This document shows positions 16,972 through 26,760 of a stretch of DNA of 64,000 bases, in pieces (within the stretch, counting starts at the first letter, position 1; each line of letters opens with the position of its first letter). The notes beneath the pieces are model-generated. The model saw only the letters and a list, made by a program, of their open reading frames with translations. It was not told the DNA's origin and ran no database searches. Location of the stretch: positions 620,001-684,000 of the forward strand of contig NZ_JAYKGJ010000001.1 in NCBI RefSeq assembly GCF_036860695.1. The letters are read 5' to 3'. A program made the position numbers and the translations under genes. This DNA comes from Rosettibacter firmus (lineage in GTDB: Bacteria; Bacteroidota; Ignavibacteria; Ignavibacteriales; Melioribacteraceae).

Positions 16972-18035
16972 TAAGAATAATATTATCACCGTTTACATTT
17001 ATATATGCATTTATAATTAAAATTAGAAATCTTTGTTTTGACAAAGGAATATTTACAATAACAAAAGTAAATGCTTTTATAATTTCTGTCGGAAATTTAA
17101 CAGTTGGTGGTTCTGGTAAAACTCCAACTGTAATATTTCTTGCAGAACTAATGAAGAAAAATAATATTAGTACAGGAATTTTAAGCAGAGGTTATCGAAG
17201 AAGTTCTCGTGGATATTTATTAGTATCCGATGGTAAAAAAATAAAAACAACAGTAGACCAGTGTGGAGACGAAATGTATCTTATTGCAAACGAAACGAAT
17301 TTACCAGCAGCAGTATCAGAAAGGAGAGTTTTAGGTGCAAAAAGGTTAATTGAAGATACCAATGTAAAAACAATTATTCTTGATGATGCATTTCAACATC
17401 GCTGGCTATATCGTGATCTTGATATTCTTATATTTGATCAACGATTTTTAAATAAAATTGAACAAACTGAACAAAGATTACTTCCATTAGGTTTAATGCG
17501 AGAACCTTTTGAATCTATTAATCGTGCAGATTTAATTATAATCAATAGAAAATTTGCAGATAAAACAGAATTACCAGAAAAATTGTTAAAATACTTTAAT
17601 AACAAAAAAATTTTTTATGGATATTATATACCAGCAGGAATTTTTGATGTTAAAACACATAAAGAATTTACTCTTGAAGAATTTAGAGGACAAAAAAGCC
17701 TTGTTGTTTGTGGAATAGCAAAACCATATTCTTTTTTAAGTATACTTGAAAACAATAATATTGATATTACTAACAAAATGCTTTTTCCAGACCATAAGAA
17801 TTATACATTAAGAGAAATACAAAGTATTAGAAAAAAATTTTATGATACAAATGCATATTCTGTTTTAACTACACAAAAAGATGCAGTTAAACTAACAAAA
17901 TTTTCAAAAGAACTTGATGATATTGACATTTATTACTTAAAAATAGAAATGAAACTTGAAAATCAAGAAGTATTCGAAAATTTAATACTTAACATATATA
18001 ATAATAAAAACTTAACTAAAGAATCGTTAACTTAA
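16959..18035 (+). CDS. lpxK: Tetraacyldisaccharide 4'-kinase
   Basis: LpxK phosphorylates the 4' position of the lipid A disaccharide using ATP at the inner membrane. The 358 residues show an N-terminal hydrophobic segment (about 5-20), the Walker A variant VGNLTVGGSGKTPT, ILSRGYRR, and the conserved LDDAFQHRWLYRDLDIL (catalytic Asp region). It starts at TTG within the 3' end of the acyltransferase gene (13-base overlap). No closer ATG or GTG would retain the amphipathic N-terminus. It is followed by ppdK after 18 bases. Confidence 0.96.
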   Translation: MLKLIRIILSPFTFIYAFIIKIRNLCFDKGIFTITKVNAFIISVGNLTVGGSGKTPTVIFLAELMKKNNISTGILSRGYRRSSRGYLLVSDGKKIKTTVDQCGDEMYLIANETNLPAAVSERRVLGAKRLIEDTNVKTIILDDAFQHRWLYRDLDILIFDQRFLNKIEQTEQRLLPLGLMREPFESINRADLIIINRKFADKTELPEKLLKYFNNKKIFYGYYIPAGIFDVKTHKEFTLEEFRGQKSLVVCGIAKPYSFLSILENNNIDITNKMLFPDHKNYTLREIQSIRKKFYDTNAYSVLTTQKDAVKLTKFSKELDDIDIYYLKIEMKLENQEVFENLILNIYNNKNLTKESLT

Positions 18036-18053
18036 TTAATTGGAGGTAATGCA

Positions 18054-20825
18054 ATGGCAAAATCTAAAACGCCAAAGTATGTTTATTATTTCGGTGGTAA
18101 AAAAGCCGAAGGTACAGCAGATATGAAAGAATTATTAGGTGGTAAAGGTGCAAACCTTGCTGAAATGGTTAATATTGGATTGCCTGTTCCCGCAGGTTTC
18201 ACTATTACTACCGAAGTTTGTACTGCATATTACAAAAACAATAAAAAGTATCCAAAAGAGTTAGAAAAACAAGTTAAAGAAGCACTCGCCAAAGTTGAAA
18301 AAGAAATGGGTGCAAAATTTGGTGATAAGAATAATCCTTTACTCGTTTCTGTTCGTTCTGGTGCACGAGCTTCGATGCCAGGTATGATGGAAACTATATT
18401 AAATGTAGGATTAAACAACGAAACAAGAGAAGGACTGATTAAAAAAACAAATAATCCCCGCTTTGTATACGATTCTCATCGTCGACTTATTCAAATGTAT
18501 TCTGATGTTGTAATGGAAAAAGCAGCTGGTATTGAACCCGAAGAAGGAAAAGGAATTCGTCAGCAATTAGAAGCAGAACTTCACAAAATGAAAGAAGCAA
18601 AGGGATACAAAAACGATACAGAATTAACTGCTGATGACTTAAAAGAACTGGTTGAAATTTATAAAGCAAAAGTTCTCGAAGTTTTAGGAAAACCTTTCCC
18701 GGAAGATCCTATGGAACAATTATGGGGAGCTATTGGAGCTGTATTCCAGAGCTGGATGGGAAAACGTGCTGTAGCTTATAGAAGACTTGAAGGTATACCT
18801 GATGATTGGGGAACAGCTGTTAATGTTCAATCCATGGTATTTGGTAATATGGGCGATACATCGGCTACTGGAGTAGCATTTACACGTAATCCAGCTACTG
18901 GTGAAAAATATTTCTACGGTGAATGGCTTCCTAATGCTCAGGGCGAAGATGTTGTTGCTGGTATCAGAACACCAAACCCAATTAATGAAATTGGAAAATC
19001 TGAACATAATGCACATCTGCCTTCATTAGAAAAAGCAATGCCAAAAACTTATAAAGAACTAAATAGAATACAAAAAATTTTAGAAAAGCATTACCGTGAT
19101 ATGCTTGATATTGAATTTACAATTCAGGAAGGTAAGCTCTATATGCTTCAGTGTCGTGTTGGAAAAAGAAATGGTCCTGCTGCAGTAAAAATTGCTCTGG
19201 ATATGTATAAAGAAAAATTAATTACAAAAGAAGAAGCTATTTTAAGAGTAAATCCATCACAGTTAGATGAATTACTTCACCCAATAATTGATCCTAAAGC
19301 AGAATTAAGTGCAACTGCAATTGCAAAAGGTTTGCCTGCTGGTCCTGGTGGTGCAAGCGGTCAGGTAGTATTTAGTGCTTCCGATGCTGTAGCATGGGCT
19401 AAACAGGGTAAAAAAGTTATACTTGTTAGAGAAGAAACAAATCCAGAAGATATTGAAGGAATGAGAGCTGCTCAGGCAATTCTTACCGCAAGAGGTGGAA
19501 TGACCTCTCATGCTGCTCTCGTTGCACGTGGCTGGGGTAAATGTTGTATAGTTGGTGCAGGTGCAATTAAAATAAATTATAGCGAAAAATATTTTACAGT
19601 TGATGGTCATGTTGTAAAAGAAGGTGACTGGTTAACACTCAATGGATCAAAAGGAGTTGTTTATTTAGGCGAACTTCCAATGGTTAAAGCTGCAGAAGAA
19701 AATCCAGATTTCCAGGCTTTTATGAAATTATGTGATCAGGTAAGAAAATTAAAAGTAAGAACTAATGCAGATACACCTGAAGATGCTGCTAAAGCAAGAG
19801 CTTTTGGTGCAGAAGGTATAGGTTTATTTAGAACAGAACATATGTTTTATGGTAAAAATTCGGAACAACCGCTATTTATTCTGCGTAAAATGATTGTATC
19901 TAAAACAGAAGAAGAAAGAAGAAAAGCTCTGGATGAATTATTCCCATTTGTTAAAAATGATATTAAAGGTACACTTGAAGCTATGGATGGCTATGGTGTT
20001 ACAATCAGAACACTTGATCCACCATTACATGAATTTGTTCCAAACCGTCAGGATGAAAGAGCTAAATTAGCAGAAAGTCTGGGTATTACTCTCGATGAAC
20101 TAAATGCTCGTGCTGATTCATTACACGAAAACAACCCGATGATGGGTCATCGTGGTGTTCGTCTCGGAATTACATATCCTGAAATTACAGAAATGCAGGT
20201 AAGAGCTATATTCGAAGCAGCTGCTGAATTAATTCAAGAAGGTAAAAAGCCATTCCCTGAAATTATGATTCCTGTTGTTTGTGACGTAAAAGAATTAAAA
20301 CACCAATATGACATAATTAATAAAGTTCATGCAGAAGTATGTGAGAAATTTGGATTAAAGAAAATACCACATTTAACCGGTACTATGATTGAAATTCCAA
20401 GAGCAGCTTTAACTGCTAATAAAATTGCAGAATACGCTCAATTTTTCTCATTCGGTACTAACGACCTTACACAAATGGGCTTTGGATTTTCTCGTGATGA
20501 TATTGGTGGTTTCTTACCAGATTATCTTGAAAAGAAAATTCTTCCTGAAGATCCTTTCCAATCAATTGATCAAGAAGGTATAGGTACATTAATGAAAATT
20601 GCTGTAGAAGGTGGTAGAGCAACAAGACCCGATTTAAAAATTGGAATCTGTGGTGAACATGGTGGGGAACCAAAATCAGTTGAATTCTGTCATAAAATTG
20701 GTTTAGACTATGTAAGCTGTTCACCATTTAGAGTTCCAATTGCTCGATTAGCAGCAGCACAGGCTGTTGTTAAAGAAAAAAAAGCTAATGCAAAACCAGC
20801 TAAAAAATCATCTAAAAAAAGATAA
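18054..20825 (+). CDS. ppdK: Pyruvate, phosphate dikinase
   Basis: PpdK interconverts pyruvate, ATP and Pi with phosphoenolpyruvate, AMP and PPi. The order in 923 residues is: nucleotide-binding domain (GGKGANLAEM, then SVRSGARASMPGMMET), phosphohistidine domain with GGMTSHAALVARG (His486), and PEP/pyruvate barrel with GLFRTEHMF and the catalytic ICGEHGGEP cysteine. About 50 residues longer than the classic 874-residue enzyme; part is a lysine/alanine-rich tail (about the last 20 residues). A GGAGGT ribosome site precedes the ATG, the strongest in this stretch, suggesting high expression. A strong terminator follows. Confidence 0.97.
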   Translation: MAKSKTPKYVYYFGGKKAEGTADMKELLGGKGANLAEMVNIGLPVPAGFTITTEVCTAYYKNNKKYPKELEKQVKEALAKVEKEMGAKFGDKNNPLLVSVRSGARASMPGMMETILNVGLNNETREGLIKKTNNPRFVYDSHRRLIQMYSDVVMEKAAGIEPEEGKGIRQQLEAELHKMKEAKGYKNDTELTADDLKELVEIYKAKVLEVLGKPFPEDPMEQLWGAIGAVFQSWMGKRAVAYRRLEGIPDDWGTAVNVQSMVFGNMGDTSATGVAFTRNPATGEKYFYGEWLPNAQGEDVVAGIRTPNPINEIGKSEHNAHLPSLEKAMPKTYKELNRIQKILEKHYRDMLDIEFTIQEGKLYMLQCRVGKRNGPAAVKIALDMYKEKLITKEEAILRVNPSQLDELLHPIIDPKAELSATAIAKGLPAGPGGASGQVVFSASDAVAWAKQGKKVILVREETNPEDIEGMRAAQAILTARGGMTSHAALVARGWGKCCIVGAGAIKINYSEKYFTVDGHVVKEGDWLTLNGSKGVVYLGELPMVKAAEENPDFQAFMKLCDQVRKLKVRTNADTPEDAAKARAFGAEGIGLFRTEHMFYGKNSEQPLFILRKMIVSKTEEERRKALDELFPFVKNDIKGTLEAMDGYGVTIRTLDPPLHEFVPNRQDERAKLAESLGITLDELNARADSLHENNPMMGHRGVRLGITYPEITEMQVRAIFEAAAELIQEGKKPFPEIMIPVVCDVKELKHQYDIINKVHAEVCEKFGLKKIPHLTGTMIEIPRAALTANKIAEYAQFFSFGTNDLTQMGFGFSRDDIGGFLPDYLEKKILPEDPFQSIDQEGIGTLMKIAVEGGRATRPDLKIGICGEHGGEPKSVEFCHKIGLDYVSCSPFRVPIARLAAAQAVVKEKKANAKPAKKSSKKR

Positions 20826-20842
20826 ATATTATCTGAAACTTT

Positions 20843-20873
20843 AAGCAGCGTAGTTTTAATCTACGCTGCTTTT
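20843..20873 (+). terminator. Rho-independent terminator after ppdK
   Basis: A perfect 11-base stem AAGCAGCGTAG / CTACGCTGCTT with a 7-base loop (TTTTAAT), followed by TT and then AT-rich sequence. It closes the smc-lpx-ppdK unit before queA. Confidence 0.88.
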
Positions 20874-20911
20874 AATTAAACTTGTTAATTAGGGATTAAA
20901 GAGGAGTATAA

Positions 20912-21949
20912 ATGAAGCTATCAGATTTCAAATATAACTTACCTAAAACAGCAATTGCTAAGTTTCCTGTTTCTCCGCGAGATAAAGCAAAATTAATGGT
21001 ATTAAACAGAGCAACTGGAGAAATAGAGAATAGAATTTTTTCTGATATCGTAGACTATATGGATAAAGGCGATGTTGTTGTAGTTAATAAAACTAAAGTT
21101 ATGCAAGCTCGATTAATAGGAAAGAAAGAAAGAACAAACGCAAAGATTGAGGTTTTTGTTCTACGCGAATTAAATAAAGAAGAAAAAATCTGGGATGTTA
21201 TAGTTGATCCCGCAAGAAAAGTTAGAATAGGAAATAGAATTTATTTTAACGATAATCTCTGGTGTGAAGTAATCGACAATACAACATCGCGAGGAAGAAC
21301 AGTAAGATTCAATGAAGATGCTGGAGATATTTACAAAGCAATTGAAAAAATTGGAACTACACCACTTCCCCCATATATCAAACGTGAACCAACAGAACAG
21401 GATAGAGAATATTATCAAACAATATTTGCAGAAGTTGACGGTGCAGTTGCTGCACCAACTGCTGGATTACATTTTACTCCACAGCTCGTAAAAAAAATTG
21501 AAAAGAAAGGTGTTAAATTTGTTCCTGTTATACTTCATATAGGTCTTGGTACATTTAGACCAGTAGAAGTAGAAGACTTGACAAAACACAGAATGGATTC
21601 AGAATATTATGAAATACCTGAAGAAACAGCAAACGTAATTAATAAAGCAATGCAAGAAAAGAAAAATATATTTGTCGTTGGTACAAGTACCTGTCGTGCT
21701 CTAGAAAGCAGTGTAACAGCAGATGGTTTTTCAAAACCAAATGCAGGATGGACAGATAAGTTTATTTTCCCACCTTATGATTTTAAAATTACTAAAAAGT
21801 TAATTACCAATTTTCATGCTCCTGAATCAACTTTACTGATGCTTGCTGCTGCCTTCGCTGGTTATGATTTTATAATGAAGGCTTATAAAAAAGCAATTAA
21901 AGAAAATTATCGATTCCTTAGCTATGGCGATGCTATGTTAATTCTCTAA
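20912..21949 (+). CDS. queA: S-adenosylmethionine:tRNA ribosyltransferase-isomerase
   Basis: QueA transfers and isomerises the ribose of S-adenosylmethionine onto preQ1 in tRNA to make epoxyqueuosine. The 345 residues show the family markers FPVSPRDKAKLMVLNR near the N-terminus, VVVNKTKVMQARL, DGAVAAPTAGLHFTPQL, LHIGLGTFRPV and NFHAPESTLLMLAAAFAG. Length is standard. AGGAG lies 5 bases before the ATG. It starts a new unit after the ppdK terminator. Confidence 0.97.
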   Translation: MKLSDFKYNLPKTAIAKFPVSPRDKAKLMVLNRATGEIENRIFSDIVDYMDKGDVVVVNKTKVMQARLIGKKERTNAKIEVFVLRELNKEEKIWDVIVDPARKVRIGNRIYFNDNLWCEVIDNTTSRGRTVRFNEDAGDIYKAIEKIGTTPLPPYIKREPTEQDREYYQTIFAEVDGAVAAPTAGLHFTPQLVKKIEKKGVKFVPVILHIGLGTFRPVEVEDLTKHRMDSEYYEIPEETANVINKAMQEKKNIFVVGTSTCRALESSVTADGFSKPNAGWTDKFIFPPYDFKITKKLITNFHAPESTLLMLAAAFAGYDFIMKAYKKAIKENYRFLSYGDAMLIL

Positions 21950-21996
21950 TTATTCCCCGGATTTAATCATTTTTAAATGGAATTATTTACATATAT

Positions 21997-22677
21997 ATGA
22001 AGACTTTTGCTATAATACCAGCTGGTGGGAAAGGAAAAAGAATAAACTCAGAAATCCCAAAACAATATTTATTATTCAATGGGAAAGAATTAATTACTTA
22101 TACTCTCCACATTTTCCAAAAATCACATTTAATAGATGAAATAATTATTGCAGCTCAACATGAATATTTCTCATTACTAAACGAAATAAAACAGAAATAT
22201 TCTTTTACTAAAATCACTAACATTGTAGAAGGTGGATTAGAAAGACAGTTCTCTGTTTTTAATGCTGTTAAGTCAATAAAAGCAAATGATGATGACTTAA
22301 TTTTAGTTCACGATGCTGTACGACCACTTTTAAAAGAATCAATTCTCGAAAACGTAATTAATGCTGCAAAAAATTTTGGGAGTGCTATTACTGCTATTAA
22401 AGCAAAAGATACTCTTATTAAAGGAACTGATTTAATAGAGTATTATATTGACAGATCAGATACTTATTATGTTCAAACTCCCCAAGTATTTCAATATAAA
22501 ATTTTTTTACATGCAATGGAAAAAGCAGAAAAAGAGAATTTTATAGGTACAGACGAATCAATGTTAATCCACAATGCTGGTTATAGAATTAAAATTGTAG
22601 AAGGTTCATCAATGAACTTTAAGATTACTACAGATGATGATTTGAAATTATTTGAAAAACTAATAAGTCAATTTTGA
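21997..22677 (+). CDS. ispD: 2-C-methyl-D-erythritol 4-phosphate cytidylyltransferase
   Basis: IspD makes CDP-methylerythritol in the non-mevalonate isoprenoid pathway. Motifs are IIPAGGKGKRINSEIPKQYL (nucleotide loop, with Lys/Arg contacts), GGLERQFSVFNAV, LVHDAVRPLL and the C-terminal ITTDDDLKLFE. At 226 residues it is a stand-alone IspD, not an IspDF fusion. It starts 47 bases after queA without a strong ribosome site. Confidence 0.95.
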   Translation: MKTFAIIPAGGKGKRINSEIPKQYLLFNGKELITYTLHIFQKSHLIDEIIIAAQHEYFSLLNEIKQKYSFTKITNIVEGGLERQFSVFNAVKSIKANDDDLILVHDAVRPLLKESILENVINAAKNFGSAITAIKAKDTLIKGTDLIEYYIDRSDTYYVQTPQVFQYKIFLHAMEKAEKENFIGTDESMLIHNAGYRIKIVEGSSMNFKITTDDDLKLFEKLISQF

Positions 22678-22746
22678 ACGTTAATAATATTTTAATTGTT
22701 AATCTGATAGTTTTTATCTAATTTACACAAAAATTTTAAAGGAAAA

Positions 22747-23409
22747 ATGTTAAATCTAATTTTTGTAACAGTACTTTCATATATCGTTGGTTCAATTCCA
22801 ACAAGTATAATTATAAGCAAACTTGTAAAAGGAATTGATATTAGAAATTACGGTAGCAAAAATGCCGGCGGTACTAATGTATTTAGAGTACTTGGCTGGA
22901 AGTGGGGACTTCTAACAATAATTCTCGATGCACTTAAAGGTGCATTTGTAGTTGTAATAATCGCAAGAATGTATTTGGATAATATTCCATTTAATAATAT
23001 AACACCTTTTGATGATTTCACATTAATCCAGATAATATGTGGAGTCGCAGCAGTAATTGGTCACATCTGGACTGTATTTGCTGGATTCAAAGGTGGTAAA
23101 GGTATTGCAACTGCTCTGGGATTTTTAATTACAATAATCACAGTCGACATGTTATTAGCATTAGGAATATTTTTAATTGTTGTTTATTTATCCCGTTATG
23201 TTTCTTTAGGTTCTTTAACAGCAGCAGTATCTGTTCCTATAATATTAATAGTTCGAGAAAATATTTTTGGTGTACATATACCGGGCTATAATACAATTTT
23301 ACCCTTCATAATTGCATTATCTTTATTAGTAATTTTCACACATCGAAAAAATATTGACCGCCTAATTAAAGGAAATGAAAATCGTATTTCATTAAGAAAA
23401 CATAAATAA
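22747..23409 (+). CDS. plsY: Acyl-phosphate:glycerol-3-phosphate acyltransferase
   Basis: PlsY acylates glycerol 3-phosphate from acyl-phosphate, the first step of phospholipid synthesis, in the inner membrane. The 220 residues form about five membrane segments with the three family motifs: YIVGSIPTSIIISKL, NAGGTNVFRVLGWKWG and AGFKGGKGIATALG. It lies 7 bases before gpsA, which makes its substrate glycerol 3-phosphate, so the pair is a functional unit. Confidence 0.97.
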   Translation: MLNLIFVTVLSYIVGSIPTSIIISKLVKGIDIRNYGSKNAGGTNVFRVLGWKWGLLTIILDALKGAFVVVIIARMYLDNIPFNNITPFDDFTLIQIICGVAAVIGHIWTVFAGFKGGKGIATALGFLITIITVDMLLALGIFLIVVYLSRYVSLGSLTAAVSVPIILIVRENIFGVHIPGYNTILPFIIALSLLVIFTHRKNIDRLIKGNENRISLRKHK

Positions 23410-23416
23410 GTTAGTA

Positions 23417-24418
23417 ATGCGTGTATCTGTTTTAGGTGCTGGTGGCTGGGGTACAACCCTGGCTATTCTTCTTTATCATAATGGTCATGATGTTACCCTA
23501 TGGGAATATAAAAAGCATTATGCTAATGTACTTGATAAAACTCGTGAAAACAAAATATACTTACCTGGTATAAAAATCCCTGATGAAATAAAAATAACAC
23601 ACTCACTTGAAGATAGCTGTAACAATAAACATTTTATAGTACTTGCTATACCAACTCAGTATTTGAGAAGTGTTCTTGTTCAAATGAAAGATTTCAATTT
23701 TAGAAATACAACTTTTGTTAATGTAGCTAAAGGAATTGAAAAAGATTCACTTAAAACAGTTTCACAAATTATCCTTGATGAAATTAAAAAAATATCTCCT
23801 TCGCAAATTGGTGTTCTCTCCGGTCCAAGTCATGCAGAAGAAGTAAGCAGAAAAATTCCAACAGCAGTAGTAGCTGCATCTTCTGATATCGACACCGCAA
23901 AAGAAATTCAATCGACTTTTATTACATCTTATTTCAGAGTTTATTCATCTACCGATATACTTGGAGTAGAATACGGTGGTGCTCTCAAAAATGTAATAGC
24001 TATTGGTGCGGGTATTGTCGATGGAGCAAAGTTTGGGGATAATACAAAAGCAGCAATAATGACACGTGGAATTGCTGAAATTTCTCGACTTGGTATTGCG
24101 CTTGGTGCCAGACCGGAAACTTTTTCTGGTCTTTCTGGAATGGGAGACTTAATAGTAACATGCATGAGTAAACATAGTCGTAATAGATATGTAGGTGAAC
24201 AAATTGGAATGGGCAAAAAACTAAAAGATATTCTTAAAAATATGAAAATGGTTGCCGAAGGAGTTGAAACAAGTAAATCAGTTTATCAACTTTCAATTAA
24301 ACACAATATCGAAACACCTATTTGCACTGCTGTTTATAAAATTCTCTTTGAAGAACTCGACCCAATAAAAGTTACATATGAACTTATGACTCGTGATATG
24401 AAAGCCGAAAACGAGTAA
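23417..24418 (+). CDS. gpsA: Glycerol-3-phosphate dehydrogenase [NAD(P)+]
   Basis: GpsA reduces dihydroxyacetone phosphate to glycerol 3-phosphate for phospholipid synthesis. The 333 residues show the Rossmann motif GAGGWGTTLA (7-16), LSGPSHAEEV, the catalytic Lys region GVEYGGALKNVIAIGAG, and SGMGDLIVTCMSKHSRNR. Placed directly behind plsY (7-base gap), supplying its substrate. Confidence 0.97.
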   Translation: MRVSVLGAGGWGTTLAILLYHNGHDVTLWEYKKHYANVLDKTRENKIYLPGIKIPDEIKITHSLEDSCNNKHFIVLAIPTQYLRSVLVQMKDFNFRNTTFVNVAKGIEKDSLKTVSQIILDEIKKISPSQIGVLSGPSHAEEVSRKIPTAVVAASSDIDTAKEIQSTFITSYFRVYSSTDILGVEYGGALKNVIAIGAGIVDGAKFGDNTKAAIMTRGIAEISRLGIALGARPETFSGLSGMGDLIVTCMSKHSRNRYVGEQIGMGKKLKDILKNMKMVAEGVETSKSVYQLSIKHNIETPICTAVYKILFEELDPIKVTYELMTRDMKAENE

Positions 24419-24487
24419 TATTTAATATACACCTTTCAAAAAATACTTTTCGATTTTATTTATTATTTTTATGAAAAAAATTCTTGA

Positions 24488-26665
24488 ATGTCAGAAAATC
24501 TTTCTACATCAGTTCAATATTTAAAATCGGTTGGGCCAAAACGAGCCGAAGCTTTTTCTAAAATCGGAATCAATACAATCAAGGATTTACTTTTTTATTT
24601 CCCTTCAAAATATCTCGACCGTTCAAATATCTTAAATTGTATAAAAATTGTTCAATACGTACGCAATGGTTATCAAGGCGAAGTTACAATCATAGGTGAA
24701 GTTATTAATAAAGAATTAATTCATTACGGTAAAAAAAATATATTCAAAGTTAGAATGAAAGATTCCACAGGAATTTTCGAATGTGTATGGTTTCAGGGAA
24801 TAAAATATTTTACTGAAATATTCAACGAAGGAGATTACTTTGCTATTTCAGCTAAACCTGTACTTACCAAATATGGAAATCTTCAGTTTGTACACCCTGA
24901 CTTTGATAGAATATCAAAAAATGAATCTTTAGAATTTTTACACACCGGTAAAATTATTCCATTTTACAGAGTACCAAAAGAATTAAGAGAAAAAAATCTG
25001 GGTGATTTTAGTTTAAGAAAAATTATTCATCAAGCCGTTGAAAAATTTTCTGATCTTGTAGAAGAAACTTTACCACAGTATATCTTAAAAGAAAAAAAAA
25101 TATTACCACTCAACGAAGCCATAAAAAACATTCACTTCCCCTCTGATAACGATTCACTAACAGCCGCCAAACGTAGATTAAAATTCGAAGAACTTTTCTA
25201 TTTTGAATGTCTTGTTGCATTAAGAAAAAGCCTTGTAGAAAGCAAGAAGAAAAATTATAAAATTATTGTAAAGCCAGAACCAATAAAAAAATTTTTAAAT
25301 TCACTTCCCTTTCAATTAACAAAAGCTCAATTAAAAGTATTACACGAAATAAGAAAAGATTTAGAAAGTTCTAAACCAATGAATAGATTATTACAAGGTG
25401 ATGTAGGAAGTGGAAAAACAATTGTAGCTTTAATTGCAATGTTAATTGTTGTTACAAATGGTTATCAGGCAATTTTAATGGCTCCAACAGAAATATTAGC
25501 CGATCAACATTTTAAAAATATTTCAAGGTTAATTAAAGACTTAAATATAAAAGTCAGTCTTCTAATTGGTGGACAAAAAAAATATGAACGAGAAAAAATT
25601 CTTAAAGAAATAAAAAATGGAGATGCACAAATTATTATTGGAACACACGCTTTAATTGAAGAGAATGTTGATTTTCACAAAGTAGGTTTAGTAGTAATTG
25701 ATGAACAACATCGATTTGGTGTAATTCAAAGATCAGAATTAATCAAGAAAGGTATAAATCCAGATGTGTTGATTATGACTGCTACTCCAATCCCCAGAAC
25801 TTTGTCGTTAACACTATATGGAGATCTGGATGTTTCTACAATCGATGAAATGCCTGCTAATAGAAAACCAATTAAGACAGTATTGCGTGGAGAAAGCAAA
25901 TTGCCTGAGATATATAAATTCATTCAAGCTAAAGCTAAAGAAGGTTATCAAACATTTTTAGTTTATCCATTAATAGAAGACTCAGAAAAGATGGAATTAA
26001 AAGCCGCAGAAACTTATTACAATAGCTTAAAAGAAACCCATCTCAAAGATTTACGATTAGCTTTAATTCATGGACGAATGAAATGGCAGGAAAAAGAAAA
26101 AATTATGTTAGACTTTGCTGCTAAAAAATACGATGTTCTTGTTTCAACAACTGTAATCGAAGTTGGAATTGATATACCAGATGCAAATATAATTGTAATT
26201 AATGATGCATTTAGATTTGGATTATCACAGCTTCATCAATTGAGAGGAAGAGTTGGAAGAAGTGATAAGCAAGCATATTGTATCTTAGTAACGAAAGATG
26301 AATTCATTACTAATTCAAATATGCTTAACATTAATTTCGAATATTTATCTCCTGCACAAATAGAAAAAAGTAAAACAATAATAAGATTAAATTCCATGGT
26401 TAGATGTAATAATGGTTTTGAATTATCAGAAATAGATTTAAAGTTAAGAGGTCCTGGAGATATATTTGGTACTAAACAAAGTGGATTACCAGATTTAAAA
26501 TATTCAGACATCTCAGAAGATGTTGACATACTTTATGATGCAAAAGAAATTGCTTTTAATATTATTAAAGAAGATCCAAAATTAAACCTGGAAAAAAATT
26601 TTATTATTAAAAAAGTTCTTAAAGAAAATTATCACAACAATCTTCTTCTATCTCAAATAGCATAA
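24488..26665 (+). CDS. recG: ATP-dependent DNA helicase RecG
   Basis: RecG reverses stalled replication forks and branches Holliday junctions. The 725 residues contain an N-terminal wedge/OB-fold region (GPKRAEAFSKIGI, then the OB domain to about 200), helicase domain 1 with Walker A GDVGSGKTIVA and the DEQHRFGV box, TATPIPRTLSLT, and domain 2 with VGIDIPDANIIVI and QLRGRVGRSD. Length is normal. The ribosome site is weak. It ends 95 bases before the ATP-grasp cluster. Confidence 0.98.
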   Translation: MSENLSTSVQYLKSVGPKRAEAFSKIGINTIKDLLFYFPSKYLDRSNILNCIKIVQYVRNGYQGEVTIIGEVINKELIHYGKKNIFKVRMKDSTGIFECVWFQGIKYFTEIFNEGDYFAISAKPVLTKYGNLQFVHPDFDRISKNESLEFLHTGKIIPFYRVPKELREKNLGDFSLRKIIHQAVEKFSDLVEETLPQYILKEKKILPLNEAIKNIHFPSDNDSLTAAKRRLKFEELFYFECLVALRKSLVESKKKNYKIIVKPEPIKKFLNSLPFQLTKAQLKVLHEIRKDLESSKPMNRLLQGDVGSGKTIVALIAMLIVVTNGYQAILMAPTEILADQHFKNISRLIKDLNIKVSLLIGGQKKYEREKILKEIKNGDAQIIIGTHALIEENVDFHKVGLVVIDEQHRFGVIQRSELIKKGINPDVLIMTATPIPRTLSLTLYGDLDVSTIDEMPANRKPIKTVLRGESKLPEIYKFIQAKAKEGYQTFLVYPLIEDSEKMELKAAETYYNSLKETHLKDLRLALIHGRMKWQEKEKIMLDFAAKKYDVLVSTTVIEVGIDIPDANIIVINDAFRFGLSQLHQLRGRVGRSDKQAYCILVTKDEFITNSNMLNINFEYLSPAQIEKSKTIIRLNSMVRCNNGFELSEIDLKLRGPGDIFGTKQSGLPDLKYSDISEDVDILYDAKEIAFNIIKEDPKLNLEKNFIIKKVLKENYHNNLLLSQIA

Positions 26666-26705
26666 CACAAAAAAATTTTTCTCAACAAAATTTTATAATA
26701 ACTTC

Positions 26706-26735
26706 TTGAAAAAAATTTTTAAATGACTATATTGG
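26706..26735 (+). promoter_or_regulatory. Candidate promoter before the ATP-grasp/KamA unit
   Basis: TTG (26706-26708), 19 bases, then TATATTGG (26728-26735): one mismatch from TAnnTTTG. It would start transcription about 20 bases before the AT-rich ATT start region, leaving no room for another start codon. Weak by itself; position is its best support. Confidence 0.3.
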
Positions 26736-26747
26736 TAACAAACAAAT

Positions 26748-26754
26748 AGAAGGA
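26748..26754 (+). promoter_or_regulatory. Ribosome binding site pointing to an ATT start codon
   Basis: AGAAGGA ends six bases before ATT at 26761, the correct spacing for initiation. The only nearby TTG (26757) is out of frame and meets TAG two codons on. Confidence 0.55.
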
Positions 26755-26760
26755 TTTTGT

